64,000 bases of DNA. It comes from Acidovorax sp. sif1233. Its GTDB lineage: Bacteria > Pseudomonadota > Gammaproteobacteria > Burkholderiales > Burkholderiaceae_C. Where the stretch lies: the NCBI RefSeq assembly GCF_019218755.1, contig NZ_JAHUWZ010000011.1:1-64000 (forward strand), given 5' to 3'. The position numbers and the translations under genes are program-made. How positions within the stretch are numbered: the first letter of the stretch is position 1; each line of letters opens with the position of its first letter. Below, piece after piece: positions 1 to 8,822 of the stretch. Under the pieces are notes generated by a model. It did not search any database. It saw only the letters and a program-made list of their open reading frames with translations, and had not been told where the DNA came from.

Positions 1-101
1 GTGCGTGCGCCGCACCGCATAGCGGGGTGTCTGAGGGTCTTTGAGCATCGTGTCCACTCTCGTTTGCGTGCACACGATCGTGCTCAACCACAGCAGGTCC
101 T

Positions 102-236
102 TCAAGATGAGTTCGCCGGCCGCTTACCGCGGATGAGCCGCATAGCGCGGTCCATTGGCTGTTCTCGTGAGAACTGGACCAATGAGTGTTGAGTGTCGGC
201 CGCTTTTTCGACCTCGAAGAGATCTAGAGTTTGCAT
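102..236 (-). CDS. Small unknown protein, 44 aa
   Basis: Unrecognised 44-residue protein starting MQTLDLFEVEKAAD. Its reality rests on context. A complete leader lies directly upstream (238-302), with the Shine-Dalgarno GGAGG paired to CTC and a GGTG/CACC clamp, and a full promoter-like module lies at 334-443. No domain, membrane segment or signal peptide is visible. Confidence 0.5.
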   Translation of the reverse strand: MQTLDLFEVEKAADTQHSLVQFSREQPMDRAMRLIRGKRPANSS

Positions 237-237
237 A

Positions 238-302
238 GGTGCCTCCGTAATGAAACCGAGACACCTCTCCCCTCGGAGCTGGTGCCCCGAATGGGTGGGT
301 TA
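238..302 (-). promoter_or_regulatory. Translation leader, two hairpins
   Basis: Minus strand, upstream of the start at 236. The proximal hairpin 238-265 pairs GGTG and CTC with GAG and CACC around the Shine-Dalgarno. The distal hairpin follows the pattern AACCC, CGGGG, loop, CTCCG, GGGG. Same architecture as about 45 other leaders in the window. Confidence 0.7.
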
Positions 303-333
303 TGGCTTACGCCGAAGCTGCTTTGCCAATGGC

Positions 334-443
334 GCGGGCAGTGACCGCATATCCCTCCAGCATTACGCGGGGGGGCTAATTCTGGCTTTCCAGAGCATCC
401 ACAAAGGGTGCTGTGGAAAGCCCCCCGTGCCAAGCACGAGGGG
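334..443 (-). promoter_or_regulatory. Composite terminator / promoter-like module A
   Basis: Minus-strand order: terminator stem at 421-443 (CCCCTCGTGC with GCACGGGGGG), palindrome arms CTTTCC/GGAAAG at 415-420 and 386-391, ATTACG (CGTAAT on minus) at 362-367, then mini-hairpin GCGG-TCACTGC-CCGC at 334-348. GGAAAG to CGTAAT is 18 nt and CGTAAT to the hairpin is 13 nt. Separates the 466-696 gene from the 102-236 gene. Confidence 0.7.
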
Positions 444-465
444 TTAGGTCAACGCAGTGACTCAA

Positions 466-696
466 TCACCTCGCAAGCAAGGGATAGAGGCGAATGCGTG
501 AGCGAGAGTCAGGAGTGAATCCTGACAGGCGAAGCTGCAAAACGTCCGGGTGTCGTCGCTGATGAATGAGCATCTGAGCGACTGCGATCTCAAGAGGACT
601 GAAATCATCACCTTCGACCGGTCTCCCGATGTACAAGCAAGTCTTGGCACGGTCCAGGGCCTTGCGGTAAGTGAGAGAGGCAGGGGACTTCTTCAT
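466..696 (-). CDS. Unknown small protein, 76 aa
   Basis: Starts MKKSPASLTYRKALDRAK, 9 bp after the stop of the 706-1338 gene, so it is the second gene of a two-gene operon. A strong terminator of module A follows 20 bp after its stop. Basic N-terminus, soluble, no recognised domain. Confidence 0.55.
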   Translation of the reverse strand: MKKSPASLTYRKALDRAKTCLYIGRPVEGDDFSPLEIAVAQMLIHQRRHPDVLQLRLSGFTPDSRSRIRLYPLLAR

Positions 697-705
697 ATCC
701 GAGCC

Positions 706-1338
706 TCAGCAGGTGGCGAAAAGGTCGCAATCGGAGGGTGCCGATTCCGCACATTTCACAAAATCAGCTTCAACTGAAGCCGATGTGGCCAGGCCTGCAA
801 CAAAGACCTCAAATGAGTCCTTGCGCAAGCCCTTGCTAGCTGCGCGCTCTATGGCACCCTTGATGCTGACAGCATCAGTGGTGAACTCCAGGCGCAATTT
901 ACCGCGTGTGCCACGCAGTCGGATGTGCTCAGGATCGGAGGAATCAACGACGACCACCCCAGTGGTGCGTTTATGGTCATTGAAGACCAGGACGCCCAGA
1001 GGCAAATCCACTGGCAGGTTGCCCATGACAGCAGCGGCATCGATCTGGCTCTGACGCTTACGCATGGCCTCATAGCACGAGCGGGCATAAAACAGGTCAT
1101 GCCCGAAGTCGCCACCATCTACATTGGTCGTGTTCCGTCCAAGGACCTCAGCAGTCAAGCAAAGGTGCTTGCTTACAAACTGAGCGATATCTGCGGTGTA
1201 GCGCAGTCCCGAAGCACGCGCGGATGCAAAAGCATCGAGAAGCGGTTGCTGGCGAACCGTTGGCACGTAGCCAGGCGCCTCGCTGCCCTTCCAGTCAGTG
1301 TAGGGGTCGGCGGGAAGGTGATAGTTTGAAATGCTCAT
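706..1338 (-). CDS. Unknown protein, 210 aa
   Basis: Starts MSISNYHLPADPYTDWKG. The start at 1338 is chosen because a leader (1345-1396: CCCC, CGGG, loop, CCCG, GGG) sits just upstream; the frame stays open further up but reads through that leader. N-terminal half helical and polar, C-terminal half with beta-like segments (VLVFNDHKRTTGVVVVDSS). No family recognised. Lies downstream of the zeta toxin pair, with its own leader. Confidence 0.7.
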   Translation of the reverse strand: MSISNYHLPADPYTDWKGSEAPGYVPTVRQQPLLDAFASARASGLRYTADIAQFVSKHLCLTAEVLGRNTTNVDGGDFGHDLFYARSCYEAMRKRQSQIDAAAVMGNLPVDLPLGVLVFNDHKRTTGVVVVDSSDPEHIRLRGTRGKLRLEFTTDAVSIKGAIERAASKGLRKDSFEVFVAGLATSASVEADFVKCAESAPSDCDLFATC

Positions 1339-1436
1339 TGAAATCTCCAAGAAGGAGCGAGCGGCAACCCCAGCGGGATGCACGCCCGCAAGGGTTGTGA
1401 TTGGGCCGCGAAGGGCCCAGGAAAGCCCAGTAGGGC

Positions 1437-2051
1437 CTAAATCAAGGTGTTGGCCCATGCTGGCAACTGTTCGCGTGGAACAACCGCCGTGAGCCCTTCC
1501 TCAACTGTTTTTTGAAGAACCAGGTCAGGTTCAAGACTGTTGTCAAACAGCCAGGCCTGGTCAAACAACGCAAGTGCATGAGGAAGGAAAGCGTGCGTCT
1601 TGTGATAGCGCGACACGATTTTCTCCGCATCTACCGAATGTCCCCCATGGAGAACACGCTCGGCGACACGATGCACATTGATGGCCGGGTCAGATGTAGT
1701 GACGAAGAACAGGTTCATGAAGAAGCCGCACGAGCGCGCCTTCACAAAGAACTTGAGCCATCGGGATTCATCTGACATGACCGTTTCGGTGGTGAACGAA
1801 ACCCCCTGCTCTAGCAATGACCAGCGCATTGCCTCGGCCGCAACAGCGGCTTTGTACTGCATGTCGGCCGAAGCAGACAAGAGTCCTGCATCGCTAGCCA
1901 TGCGCGCTGCAATCTCATCCGCGTTGACAAGAATGCCAATGCGAGACTGAGACACAAGCTTGCTGGTCAGAGTTGATTTTCCTGAGCCATTCGGCCCAGC
2001 AAAAACGGTGAGTACAGGGGGTTCTTTTGGTCCGCTACGACGCGCGGACAT
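1437..2051 (-). CDS. Zeta toxin family kinase
   Basis: 204 residues with a Walker A loop GPNGSGKST at residues 19-27, then a NADEIAARM segment like the zeta/PezT substrate region and a TTETVMSD strand typical of the family. Zeta toxins phosphorylate UDP-N-acetylglucosamine or related sugar nucleotides and so poison wall synthesis; small zeta-like kinases with other substrates also exist. Its start overlaps the end of the 93-aa gene 2035-2316 by 17 bp, the coupling expected of an antitoxin-toxin pair, but that partner does not resemble classical epsilon antitoxin. Confidence 0.85.
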   Translation of the reverse strand: MSARRSGPKEPPVLTVFAGPNGSGKSTLTSKLVSQSRIGILVNADEIAARMASDAGLLSASADMQYKAAVAAEAMRWSLLEQGVSFTTETVMSDESRWLKFFVKARSCGFFMNLFFVTTSDPAINVHRVAERVLHGGHSVDAEKIVSRYHKTHAFLPHALALFDQAWLFDNSLEPDLVLQKTVEEGLTAVVPREQLPAWANTLI

Positions 2052-2316
2052 TGACGCTCCGACCAGTCACGAGCGGTATCAGCCGTGGGTCAGTCGCATC
2101 GAGCGTCTGCACTCGGCCATCCAGCAGAATGGTCGTTGGAACGCCCGCCTGGACGTTCTTGGCCACGGCTTCGCGAACAGCCTGTTTGGCAAGGTCTGCC
2201 AATTGGGCGGTGTTCAAACCGAAAGCCGTTGGTTGTGCTTTGCTCATGCGGTGCAGAGTAAGCCGTTTGGGTCTCCTGGTCAAGGTGATCCCTCGCTCAA
2301 GCAGGATATTCATCAT
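2035..2316 (-). CDS. Putative partner (antitoxin candidate) of the zeta-like toxin, 93 aa
   Basis: 93-residue protein beginning MMNILLERGITLTRR, with a helical stretch LADLAKQAVREAVAKNVQAG. It is translationally coupled (17-bp overlap) to the downstream zeta-like kinase. Antitoxin role is inferred from position and size only; no sequence match to epsilon or PezA is visible. A leader at about 2330-2372 (CCCAACGG with CCGTTGGGG) precedes it. An internal start at MSKAQPTAF would give a shorter form. Confidence 0.65.
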   Translation of the reverse strand: MMNILLERGITLTRRPKRLTLHRMSKAQPTAFGLNTAQLADLAKQAVREAVAKNVQAGVPTTILLDGRVQTLDATDPRLIPLVTGRSVNVRAS

Positions 2317-2385
2317 GTAGCTCCTTCAAAAATGAAGGCACCAGTCCCAACGGACTGTGTGCCCGTTGGGGTGATGAGAGATGGT

Positions 2386-3054
2386 TTATCCGCGCGTAAA
2401 GTGCATCAGCACTTCATTGCTTGGATGAGTGGATTTCGCCTGTTCGATAGCCAGCTCGGCGCTAGGCGCAGTGCATTCGAACTCAGTTAAGGAATGCCGC
2501 TCAGAGCGGTCGTCAAGCACCACAACAAATTGCAGTGTGCCTGCTTGCTCCGAGGTCTCCTCTTCTGGATCTAGCGCAAGGTTTGCCGACACTTCATTGG
2601 TGGAGACAGAGCGCCCAGTACGGACCTTGCGAACAAGGTCCAGCATCCGACGCCCTTGCGGCACAGAGACCACAGGCGTCTTCATCCAAGCAAGAGGCCC
2701 GTCAAGGCCAAGATCTTCCGGTTGGAAATGGGTCGAGATTGTCCGCAAGATGATCTCCTGCAGGGCAATCACATCCCACTCTGTCGGCGTGTGCTCTTCG
2801 ATGACATAGGCCAGCGGTGAGCTGAGCCAGTTGAAGCCTTCGAAATCCACGACTACCTCGTAGTAGCCGCCGAAATCATGTGACTCACGTTTCTTCCGAA
2901 AGGTGATCCCCAGATCACTGCGGTGGAAATGGAAGGTCCGATTGAGTTGGTCGATGTACGCACCGATCTCGATGCGAGCATCTGATTGGTAGTGTTCATC
3001 GCCAACGGAAGCGCACTCTTCTTCGCATGGCGTGGAGCCAAGATAAATCGTCAT
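2386..3054 (-). CDS. Unknown protein, 222 aa
   Basis: Starts MTIYLGSTPCEEECASV; start at 3054 chosen because the weak leader (about 3060-3117) ends there. Mixed alpha/beta protein, acidic in the middle, C-terminal strand-rich segment FVVVLDDRSERHSLTEFEC. No recognised family. Transcribed from module B (3175-3277). Confidence 0.7.
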   Translation of the reverse strand: MTIYLGSTPCEEECASVGDEHYQSDARIEIGAYIDQLNRTFHFHRSDLGITFRKKRESHDFGGYYEVVVDFEGFNWLSSPLAYVIEEHTPTEWDVIALQEIILRTISTHFQPEDLGLDGPLAWMKTPVVSVPQGRRMLDLVRKVRTGRSVSTNEVSANLALDPEEETSEQAGTLQFVVVLDDRSERHSLTEFECTAPSAELAIEQAKSTHPSNEVLMHFTRG

Positions 3055-3174
3055 AGGAACCTCACAGGTGAGCCGCCAGGTCCCCCACAAGGGAAGTACC
3101 TTGCGGACGGTGAAACCCTCGTTTGAGGGTGAAATGCCCTGAATCAGGACGGTGATGTTGATTGCCGGAATGGC

Positions 3175-3277
3175 GCGGTCAACTCCGCTTTGCACCTGAG
3201 CATTACGCTAGGGTGAAAAATCAGGTTTTCACAGGACTCGTGGAGCCCTCTGAAAACCCTCCTCTCGATTGAGGAGG
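3175..3277 (-). promoter_or_regulatory. Composite terminator / promoter-like module B
   Basis: Terminator CCTCCTC/GAGGAGG at 3258-3277 running into GTTTTC. Palindrome arms GGTTTTC (3224-3230) and GAAAACC (3252-3258), CATTACG at 3201-3207 (CGTAAT on minus, 17 nt after the arm), mini-hairpin GCGG-AGTTGA-CCGC at 3175-3188, 13 nt further on. Confidence 0.7.
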
Positions 3278-3347
3278 CCCAGCCGCAGACGCCCACCGTG
3301 AGGTGATCATCTGCGCCGGAAATCAGCCTATCTCTAGGCTGTAAGGG

Positions 3348-5240
3348 TCAAGCCGCCAAAAGAAGCAGTTGCTCAGGCTCGTTCGTAGTAGAGCGAGTAG
3401 CACCTTCTTCAATTTGCGGTTGGTAAGCGATGGCCGTAGAAGCGGTCGAGCCGGTAAGGGCAGGACCACAGTGCAAACCATGCTTTTCGTGAATCAGGTC
3501 AATGGCCTGTTCAAGTCGATCCAGCTCAGGAGTTCCCTCGCCGAAATCCTTGCCCTGCACGCTTCGCAGTAGCTTGTACGCCTGGTTGTCCCGGTCGTAA
3601 ATACTGGTGCGAGCCTTTCGGCAAGCCGCCAGATACTCCTCCGTAAAGGACTCACCCTTCTCGTACTGCTTTTTGAAGTCACTGTTGGCCTCCTCCATGT
3701 CGCCTGGTAGCCAGTTCCTGAGCCTGCCGACAAAGCGGTTGAGCTTGTTCATGACCTCCTCCGATTTAGGGTAGAAGTGCATGGTCCCGGCTTTGTAGTG
3801 GCGAAACTCGAAGTACCGAGAACTAAAGCGCTCACCCGTTCCAAGAGGATTCTTTCGACACGCTTGAACCAAACCGTCGAACTCCCCTACCCCACCATGG
3901 AGGTAGTGAAAGGCTTTGTCGATGTCGGCCAAAAACCGCTCGTCTTCATAGTCCAAGTTTTTTGAGAAGCCGACCCGAAACCTTGGAAGAATGAAACGCG
4001 TTTTGCGCAGCCTCATCCCAATCCGATGCTTCTGATTTGACTTCCAGCTCTTGTAGAAAACCGCGTTGTCCGAAGAGCGCTCGATGATGCTGTCAAACAG
4101 CATCAGGATCATCTCCTGGTAGATGTCGCCGAGAGACTGTGCAACCCCACTCAAAAAGCCGTGGATGTTGGCCGCGTTGAACTCCAGGTTGTAGATCTCT
4201 TGAGAGGAGGCCTCGACCTTGCGACGCGCCTGATTGCTCAGCTTGTCAGTCAACAACGTTGATCGCAGAATTTGCGCCCACGCCCGTTTTTTGAGGTCGT
4301 CATACCGGACTTTGAAGTCATTGTTGGCGGCTTCTCGTATCGATCCAGAGACCTCTCGGAAGTCGCTTCCCACACCCTTGGTTTGCATCTCCTCCAAGGT
4401 CACACCCAACCCTGCGGATAGGTGATCGGAAATGGCGATAGCTTCACTCGCGCGGCGTGCTGCTGCAACCGCTTGTTCAAAGCGAAAGCATGTGTCTTGG
4501 ATGAAATTTCCTGGCAGTGCGAGTGCATTGCAGGTGTCCACATCGATCTCGCTGTACCGGTTGTCTCCCCGCTTCAGGTTTCCCATCAACGCATCGACAT
4601 CCAGGTACTGGCCGGGAATCTTCTCCAAGTAGATCAGCGCGATTTCAACGCTGGTCGTTCTCTCAACCTCGTCAGTGAACTCGTCTTGAAGAAACTCCAC
4701 GGACCCATGGCTTTCAATCAAAGAGCAGAGGCGCTGCCGATCTTGGGAGAACGGATTTCGAATGGTCTCTGCGTTGATGATGGCCACCAACTCAGCGTCG
4801 TAGAGGACATCCCAAGCGTGAAGCACATGAGCACATCCCTGCTGGAATGGGGGGTTCATGATCAGATTTGACACCGTTGCCAGGCTACTGACCTGAAGGA
4901 AGTCGTAGCCAATGATCTTGGCGCCCAACTCCTTCAGCGACGAGTGATGCTGCATGTCAATCTCAATCGCAGATACCTCTTTCAGGTTGGAGAACTTCAT
5001 CCGCGCGTAGTCGCGCAGGCGCGTTCTAAATCGACCCTCCTGTAACTCGGTGTCCTCGATCTCAGCTACCCATGGCAACTCATCGTCGGGTACGCCAGGG
5101 AAGCCCTCTTGGGCATGGCGAATCAGGTGCCCTTTGCCGGCGCTCGGGTCGCACAGGTGACGGACAGGCCGTCGAAACTTGGCCCAGGCCTTTGCTGCAG
5201 TGCGCACGCCAGTGGGGTAATACTGAAGCTGATCTCTCAT
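3348..5240 (-). CDS. Adenine-specific DNA methyltransferase with DUF4942 domain
   Basis: 630 residues. N-terminal SAM-binding motif I DPSAGKG at residues 31-37, acidic motif AIEID near 91-95, catalytic motif IV NPPF at 129-132 (order of a gamma-type N6-adenine enzyme). The C-terminal half (from about 300) matches the DUF4942 style, with FYKSWKSNQKHRIGMRL and repeated aromatic/basic patches. Such proteins are common on plasmids and phages and probably protect element DNA. No specificity subunit or cognate nuclease is adjacent, so it is an orphan. Start at 5240 set by the leader (5241-5303). The next gene upstream has its own leader. Confidence 0.85.
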   Translation of the reverse strand: MRDQLQYYPTGVRTAAKAWAKFRRPVRHLCDPSAGKGHLIRHAQEGFPGVPDDELPWVAEIEDTELQEGRFRTRLRDYARMKFSNLKEVSAIEIDMQHHSSLKELGAKIIGYDFLQVSSLATVSNLIMNPPFQQGCAHVLHAWDVLYDAELVAIINAETIRNPFSQDRQRLCSLIESHGSVEFLQDEFTDEVERTTSVEIALIYLEKIPGQYLDVDALMGNLKRGDNRYSEIDVDTCNALALPGNFIQDTCFRFEQAVAAARRASEAIAISDHLSAGLGVTLEEMQTKGVGSDFREVSGSIREAANNDFKVRYDDLKKRAWAQILRSTLLTDKLSNQARRKVEASSQEIYNLEFNAANIHGFLSGVAQSLGDIYQEMILMLFDSIIERSSDNAVFYKSWKSNQKHRIGMRLRKTRFILPRFRVGFSKNLDYEDERFLADIDKAFHYLHGGVGEFDGLVQACRKNPLGTGERFSSRYFEFRHYKAGTMHFYPKSEEVMNKLNRFVGRLRNWLPGDMEEANSDFKKQYEKGESFTEEYLAACRKARTSIYDRDNQAYKLLRSVQGKDFGEGTPELDRLEQAIDLIHEKHGLHCGPALTGSTASTAIAYQPQIEEGATRSTTNEPEQLLLLAA

Positions 5241-5303
5241 GGTGATCTCCTTGGGTAAGCGAGACCACCCCCCAATGCGGGAAGAAGGTCCCGCAGGGGT
5301 TGG
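5241..5303 (-). promoter_or_regulatory. Translation leader of the DUF4942 methyltransferase
   Basis: Distal hairpin CCCC, TGCGGG, loop, CCCGCA, GGGG. Proximal arm GGTGATCTCC faces GAGACCACC across a short loop, enclosing the Shine-Dalgarno. Confidence 0.65.
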
Positions 5304-5311
5304 AAAAATGA

Positions 5312-5620
5312 TTACTGAATTGCCGCGCCAACAGGCCTGCTCTGCAGGACCTTTTGGGCAAGACGTTCCGCAAGAGACTGACGAGCAGTCTCGTAGGTCA
5401 CACACATCTGGCGCTTCGACAGAGTGAAAGGGTCACCGTTGAAAGAAATCACTCCCCCAGTCGAAACACCGACACGCAGGGTGTGATCACCAACGATGAA
5501 ATCAGCGTATTCCCACTGGGGTGCATTGCTTGCCTCCCAAGGGGTGATACGGGCGCCAAAAGATAGCTGCGCAACGATGCGCTTGGCGTCTTCGATGGAT
5601 CGAGATTCCGAAATTTGCAT
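5312..5620 (-). CDS. Unknown protein, 102 aa
   Basis: Starts MQISESRSIEDAKRIVAQL; start set by the leader at 5621-5684 (CCCC, CGGGC, loop, GCCCG, GGG). Mixed strands (YADFIVGDHTLRVGVSTGGVISF) then a helix. No family recognised. Served by module C. Confidence 0.65.
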   Translation of the reverse strand: MQISESRSIEDAKRIVAQLSFGARITPWEASNAPQWEYADFIVGDHTLRVGVSTGGVISFNGDPFTLSKRQMCVTYETARQSLAERLAQKVLQSRPVGAAIQ

Positions 5621-5719
5621 ACTGCCTCCTGAATGAGACAGACGTGCTGACCCCTCGGGCAGCGAACGCCCGTCAGGGTTGATGTCGCAGAACAAGTTCT
5701 GCTTTGGATGCTGTGATGT

Positions 5720-5822
5720 CCTCCACAGCTCAGAGGTTTGTCGGAACAGATTACCTGTTGCCGTTCAAAGCGTCTTTGCATGCCCTCCTCATCGAAGGTG
5801 GCATGCAAAGAAGCCTGAGCTT
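5720..5822 (-). promoter_or_regulatory. Composite terminator / promoter-like module C
   Basis: Terminator GAAGC-TCAG-GCTTC-TTT at 5810-5822, palindrome CTTTGCATGCC/GGCATGCAAAG at 5774-5810, ATTACC (GGTAAT) at 5750-5755, mini-hairpin CCTC-TGAGCTGT-GAGG at 5720-5736, 13 nt further on. Confidence 0.65.
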
Positions 5823-5884
5823 CTTTGACTTGAAAACCAGAGTGAGCCGATGCGCACCAGGTAGCCAAGGGGCGCTACATGGGC

Positions 5885-6190
5885 CTATCGGCGCAGGGGT
5901 TCTGGTGGAAGTGGTGCGGGCGTTGGCGCGGGCACGGCTGCAAAGTAGTGGACTCCAAGGACTCCATAGGTTGCCTCCATGTCATCTACACGAGGCCTCA
6001 CAAATTCGACGCAGCAAGAGCCAAGGCCGAAGCCCAGATCTTGGTTGCTGAATTGGCGACCGCGCGTGAAACCGCCGCAGCAGCAGCACTTCAGAATGGC
6101 CACTTTCTGGGAAGCATCGGGATGCTCCTCTGCAGAGGTTGTGGAGGGGGCACGAACAAGCATGGCTGGATTGAGATCGAGAACTTCCAT
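5885..6190 (-). CDS. Unknown cysteine-rich protein, 101 aa
   Basis: Starts MEVLDLNPAMLVRAPSTTS at 6190, just after a leader-like hairpin (6191-6243, CCCTCAACGGG facing CCTTTGAGGGG). Contains a KCCCCGGF cluster near residue 30 and GSCC near 56, possibly a metal site, and ends in a proline-rich tail (APTPAPLPPEP). Function unknown. Confidence 0.5.
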   Translation of the reverse strand: MEVLDLNPAMLVRAPSTTSAEEHPDASQKVAILKCCCCGGFTRGRQFSNQDLGFGLGSCCVEFVRPRVDDMEATYGVLGVHYFAAVPAPTPAPLPPEPLRR

Positions 6191-6313
6191 ATGGCGTAGG
6201 ACAGATGGCCTACACCCCCTCAAAGGCGGTATAGGCCCGTTGAGGGAGACAGCCGACTGAAAAGCCCCAGTCATCGACCAGGGCGCTCAGAAAGCAGGTG
6301 AAGTGCTCAGGAA

Positions 6314-6820
6314 TCAGAACCCAGCTGAAGACTCGAACACAGCTTCTTGCTGCGTGCTGTCGTCATGCAGATCGCTGTAGACGGGATCTGGCATCCAGCC
6401 TTGGTGTGTCTCGTAGTGAATCACGCGGCCGAGGGCCACATCATTGCAAACAGAGAAGGCGCGGATTTCGCCACGCGCTAAAGCCTTCGATGCCTCAGCA
6501 TGAGCTGCCAGGTAGGCGCTATTTGCTTCAGGAGGAAGGCTTCGCATCACATGGCCGTATTGACGGATTCTGCGTCGCTCAGCGCGGACCATGGCAGCTA
6601 CTTGCCGGCGCAATGCATTTGCCCCATCGGTGCGATGAGGGCGAAGCATTCGAAAGCGTGACGCAGCGTTGTCTGGCATCCAAGCATTCAAGCGCTCTCC
6701 CCGGTCTCGCAGGCAGCGCGCCATAAAGTTGGCTGTCACGCAATGTGCGCGATAGATAGGACTATGGCGATAGTCCTCGTATTGAAGGCCTGCGGCCTGA
6801 AACCAGTAACGGATTTCCAT
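6314..6820 (-). CDS. Unknown protein, 168 aa
   Basis: Starts MEIRYWFQAAGLQYEDYRH. Central part strongly basic and helical (RRQVAAMVRAERRRIRQYG), C-terminus acidic. No recognised family. Its leader (6821-6882) has a perfect 6-bp Shine-Dalgarno-sequestering stem and it is served by module D. Confidence 0.7.
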   Translation of the reverse strand: MEIRYWFQAAGLQYEDYRHSPIYRAHCVTANFMARCLRDRGERLNAWMPDNAASRFRMLRPHRTDGANALRRQVAAMVRAERRRIRQYGHVMRSLPPEANSAYLAAHAEASKALARGEIRAFSVCNDVALGRVIHYETHQGWMPDPVYSDLHDDSTQQEAVFESSAGF

Positions 6821-6882
6821 AAAGTGCTCCTAGCGTTAGCGCGGAGCACACCCACACGGGGAAGTGCCCCGCGAAGGTTGAA
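6821..6882 (-). promoter_or_regulatory. Translation leader with perfect SD-sequestering stem
   Basis: The stem TGCTCC/GGAGCA at 6825-6848 places the Shine-Dalgarno GGAG fully in the helix 4 nt before the start. The distal hairpin is CGGGGC-ACTT-CCCCG with the flanking ACC/GGGT clamp. Confidence 0.75.
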
Positions 6883-6917
6883 GTTTGTGAGGCGAACCTC
6901 ACTGATGGCCACGTTTT

Positions 6918-7032
6918 CCTCGGTGGTTGCGAGGTTCAAGATGGACAGGATTACCCCGTTCACCAAAAAAGTGTCTTCGGAAGCATCGAAGGATGCTCAG
7001 CTTTCGAAGTCACTTTTCATGGGCCCCATGGA
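6918..7032 (-). promoter_or_regulatory. Composite promoter-like module D
   Basis: Palindrome arms CTTCG..AAGCAT and ATGCT..CGAAG at 6973-7011, GGTAAT (ATTACC 6950-6955) 17 nt after the arm, mini-hairpin CCTCG-CAACCA-CGAGG at 6918-6934. A CCATGGGGCCCATG element at about 7018-7032 may be the terminator part. The remaining DNA up to 7286 (about 255 bp) shows no convincing gene. Confidence 0.55.
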
Positions 7033-7286
7033 CCGTTCCTCATTGTATCCGAGGGGTAGTGGATGTCCACCGAAGCAAGGTAGCAATCGGTGTAACGACC
7101 TTCCAGATCGCCTGGGGCGTTCTACGCCACGCACACCCTGGTACTTCTGGCCGAGCCCGCTGTCTGCAAGTGATCCTCCACCTGAAGCGTCGGTTGGCGT
7201 CAAAACTGCCCTGCCCTGCATGGATGGGCAAGACCATCTCTATCGCAGTAAATCCTATTGACCATTTTGAATTTGAATTGTCTCGG

Positions 7287-7709
7287 TCAGAAATCAAGCT
7301 TCTTCTGATCAAGTGTTAGTTCGACTCCAGACTCAAGTTGACGTATGGCAGTATTGACTAATCCATTGTCTATATTGCTCCCAACATCGGCATGTTTTGC
7401 AAAAGTTTCTGCAAGGGAAATCCTGACGACATCACCATTCACTGCGACTTTAATCAATGGCAACCCGGCCGGGGTGAATGTTACAGCAGAGCGCGTCTGA
7501 CTCCTCATCTCAAGCTCCGATGCAGTCTCTTTTGCAATTCGGATGGCCGTTCTTCGGTGAGGATCTGCGGTGAAACCATCCACCTTCCGGGCCAATTGCA
7601 GAGTAACAGGAACGGTAGGAAGCCGTTTCAGATACGACGACACCTCATCCAAAAGAAGCAGCGCATCTTGCAAAACAGACTCTGTTGATACTTTATTTTC
7701 AGCGCTCAC
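7287..7709 (-). CDS. Unknown protein, 140 aa
   Basis: GTG start at 7709 with a good ribosome site (AAGGGGA, 5 nt before). Starts MSAENKVSTESVLQDALL; helical N-terminus, central strands (TFTPAGLPLIKVAVNGD), acidic-polar C-terminus. No leader or module precedes it, marking the change of style from the genes at lower coordinates. The DNA here is noticeably A+T-richer. Confidence 0.6.
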   Translation of the reverse strand: MSAENKVSTESVLQDALLLLDEVSSYLKRLPTVPVTLQLARKVDGFTADPHRRTAIRIAKETASELEMRSQTRSAVTFTPAGLPLIKVAVNGDVVRISLAETFAKHADVGSNIDNGLVNTAIRQLESGVELTLDQKKLDF

Positions 7710-8108
7710 TGCAGTCCCCTTTGGTGGTTATAAATTCGATAGGATGGTCCGACTAGAGCCCGCCTACATTTCAGCCTACATCTGTCACGAACTTTTGACT
7801 ATACAGCCAAGAGAGAGGAGGTCTGCGAAGGACTCCAGAAATCCACAAGCAGCCCCCCTTACGGCAGTGCCAGCACAAGTAAGCAGTAGACGGGTTTTCG
7901 CAGTTGCGAGCAGTTTTGATGAATCTATTGATCATTCTTAACGTGAACAGCAAGGGCCACCCCCGACAAATACAAGGTACCTGTCTCATCTTTTATACCC
8001 CCCTCAATCACATAGCGGATTGATTAAGACAACCTATCTGCATCAGTCTCCATTTCTTCAAATTCTTACAGCGTGACACTAGCTTCGATTTTCATTTCTG
8101 ATCTTTCT

Positions 8109-8822
8109 TCACTGCAAGGCTTTGAGAAGAGTTGAAATCCTGCGAGATTTGAATTGAAGCAAACCCCCAACCAATAGAAGTAAAAGTGAGACAATTCCGC
8201 CTACTGATGAAAAGATGATTGCGTTCCTTTTTCGATATACTTTTGAATCAACAACTTCTTTTAGCTCTTTGTACCTATCTATGGCACGCACACTTTTAAC
8301 CTCGCCAAATGCAGCCAACTCAATGTTTATCTGTACTTCAGTTGGCACCTCCTTATTGTCAAAGGCATATTTAGCTGCAAGAGGCAGATCTATCCCGGCA
8401 AGTGAAGAATTTGATTGTTTAGCCACTTGAAAGAGAAGCAAATGAGCATACCCTTGCGCCAGGAGCTTCTTTTCGGAAAGTATTGCTTTGACATCACTTA
8501 CATCACCAGCCTCTGCGCGCCTGATGAGGTTTTCGGTGGGCCTCCGCACACCATGCGCAAGCTCAACATTAAACAAGACTTGCAGCGGTGCTGGATAGTA
8601 GATTTTGGTCGTTTCGCCTGGGACCCATTCACGATGCAGTAAGGTAAATGCAATCGCCAACGCGATCAAGGCGAACCCGAACCAACCAGCACGCTGAAGA
8701 TATGCACCACGCAGATCCAACCATTCCAGTTGCTTCGCTATGGTGGCATTTTTAATCCCGGAGCCGGTATGCAGAATTTCGCGAAAGGAAACTGGTGGGC
8801 TTTTGCGTTTCTTTCTAGGCAT
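8109..8822 (-). CDS. Membrane protein with two TM segments, 237 aa
   Basis: Basic start MPRKKRKSPPVSF, a first membrane helix at about residues 45-62 (WFGFALIALAIAFTLL), a large middle domain (about 65-195) and a second helix at about 203-222 (IIFSSVGGIVSLLLLLVGGLL). Located downstream of the two TelA-like genes in the same direction. Small membrane proteins often accompany TelA loci, so a shared envelope-stress role is possible but not shown. DNA A+T-rich. Confidence 0.7.
   Translation of the reverse strand: MPRKKRKSPPVSFREILHTGSGIKNATIAKQLEWLDLRGAYLQRAGWFGFALIALAIAFTLLHREWVPGETTKIYYPAPLQVLFNVELAHGVRRPTENLIRRAEAGDVSDVKAILSEKKLLAQGYAHLLLFQVAKQSNSSLAGIDLPLAAKYAFDNKEVPTEVQINIELAAFGEVKSVRAIDRYKELKEVVDSKVYRKRNAIIFSSVGGIVSLLLLLVGGLLQFKSRRISTLLKALQ

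Noticed and set aside
1..48. Partial minus-strand frame MLKDPQTPRYAV at the left edge
   Set aside because: Only 16 codons are visible, without a leader; not enough to call.
7040..7312. Minus frame of 90 codons in the gap before the 140-aa gene
   Set aside because: Overlaps the end of that gene and has no ribosome site; composition unconvincing.
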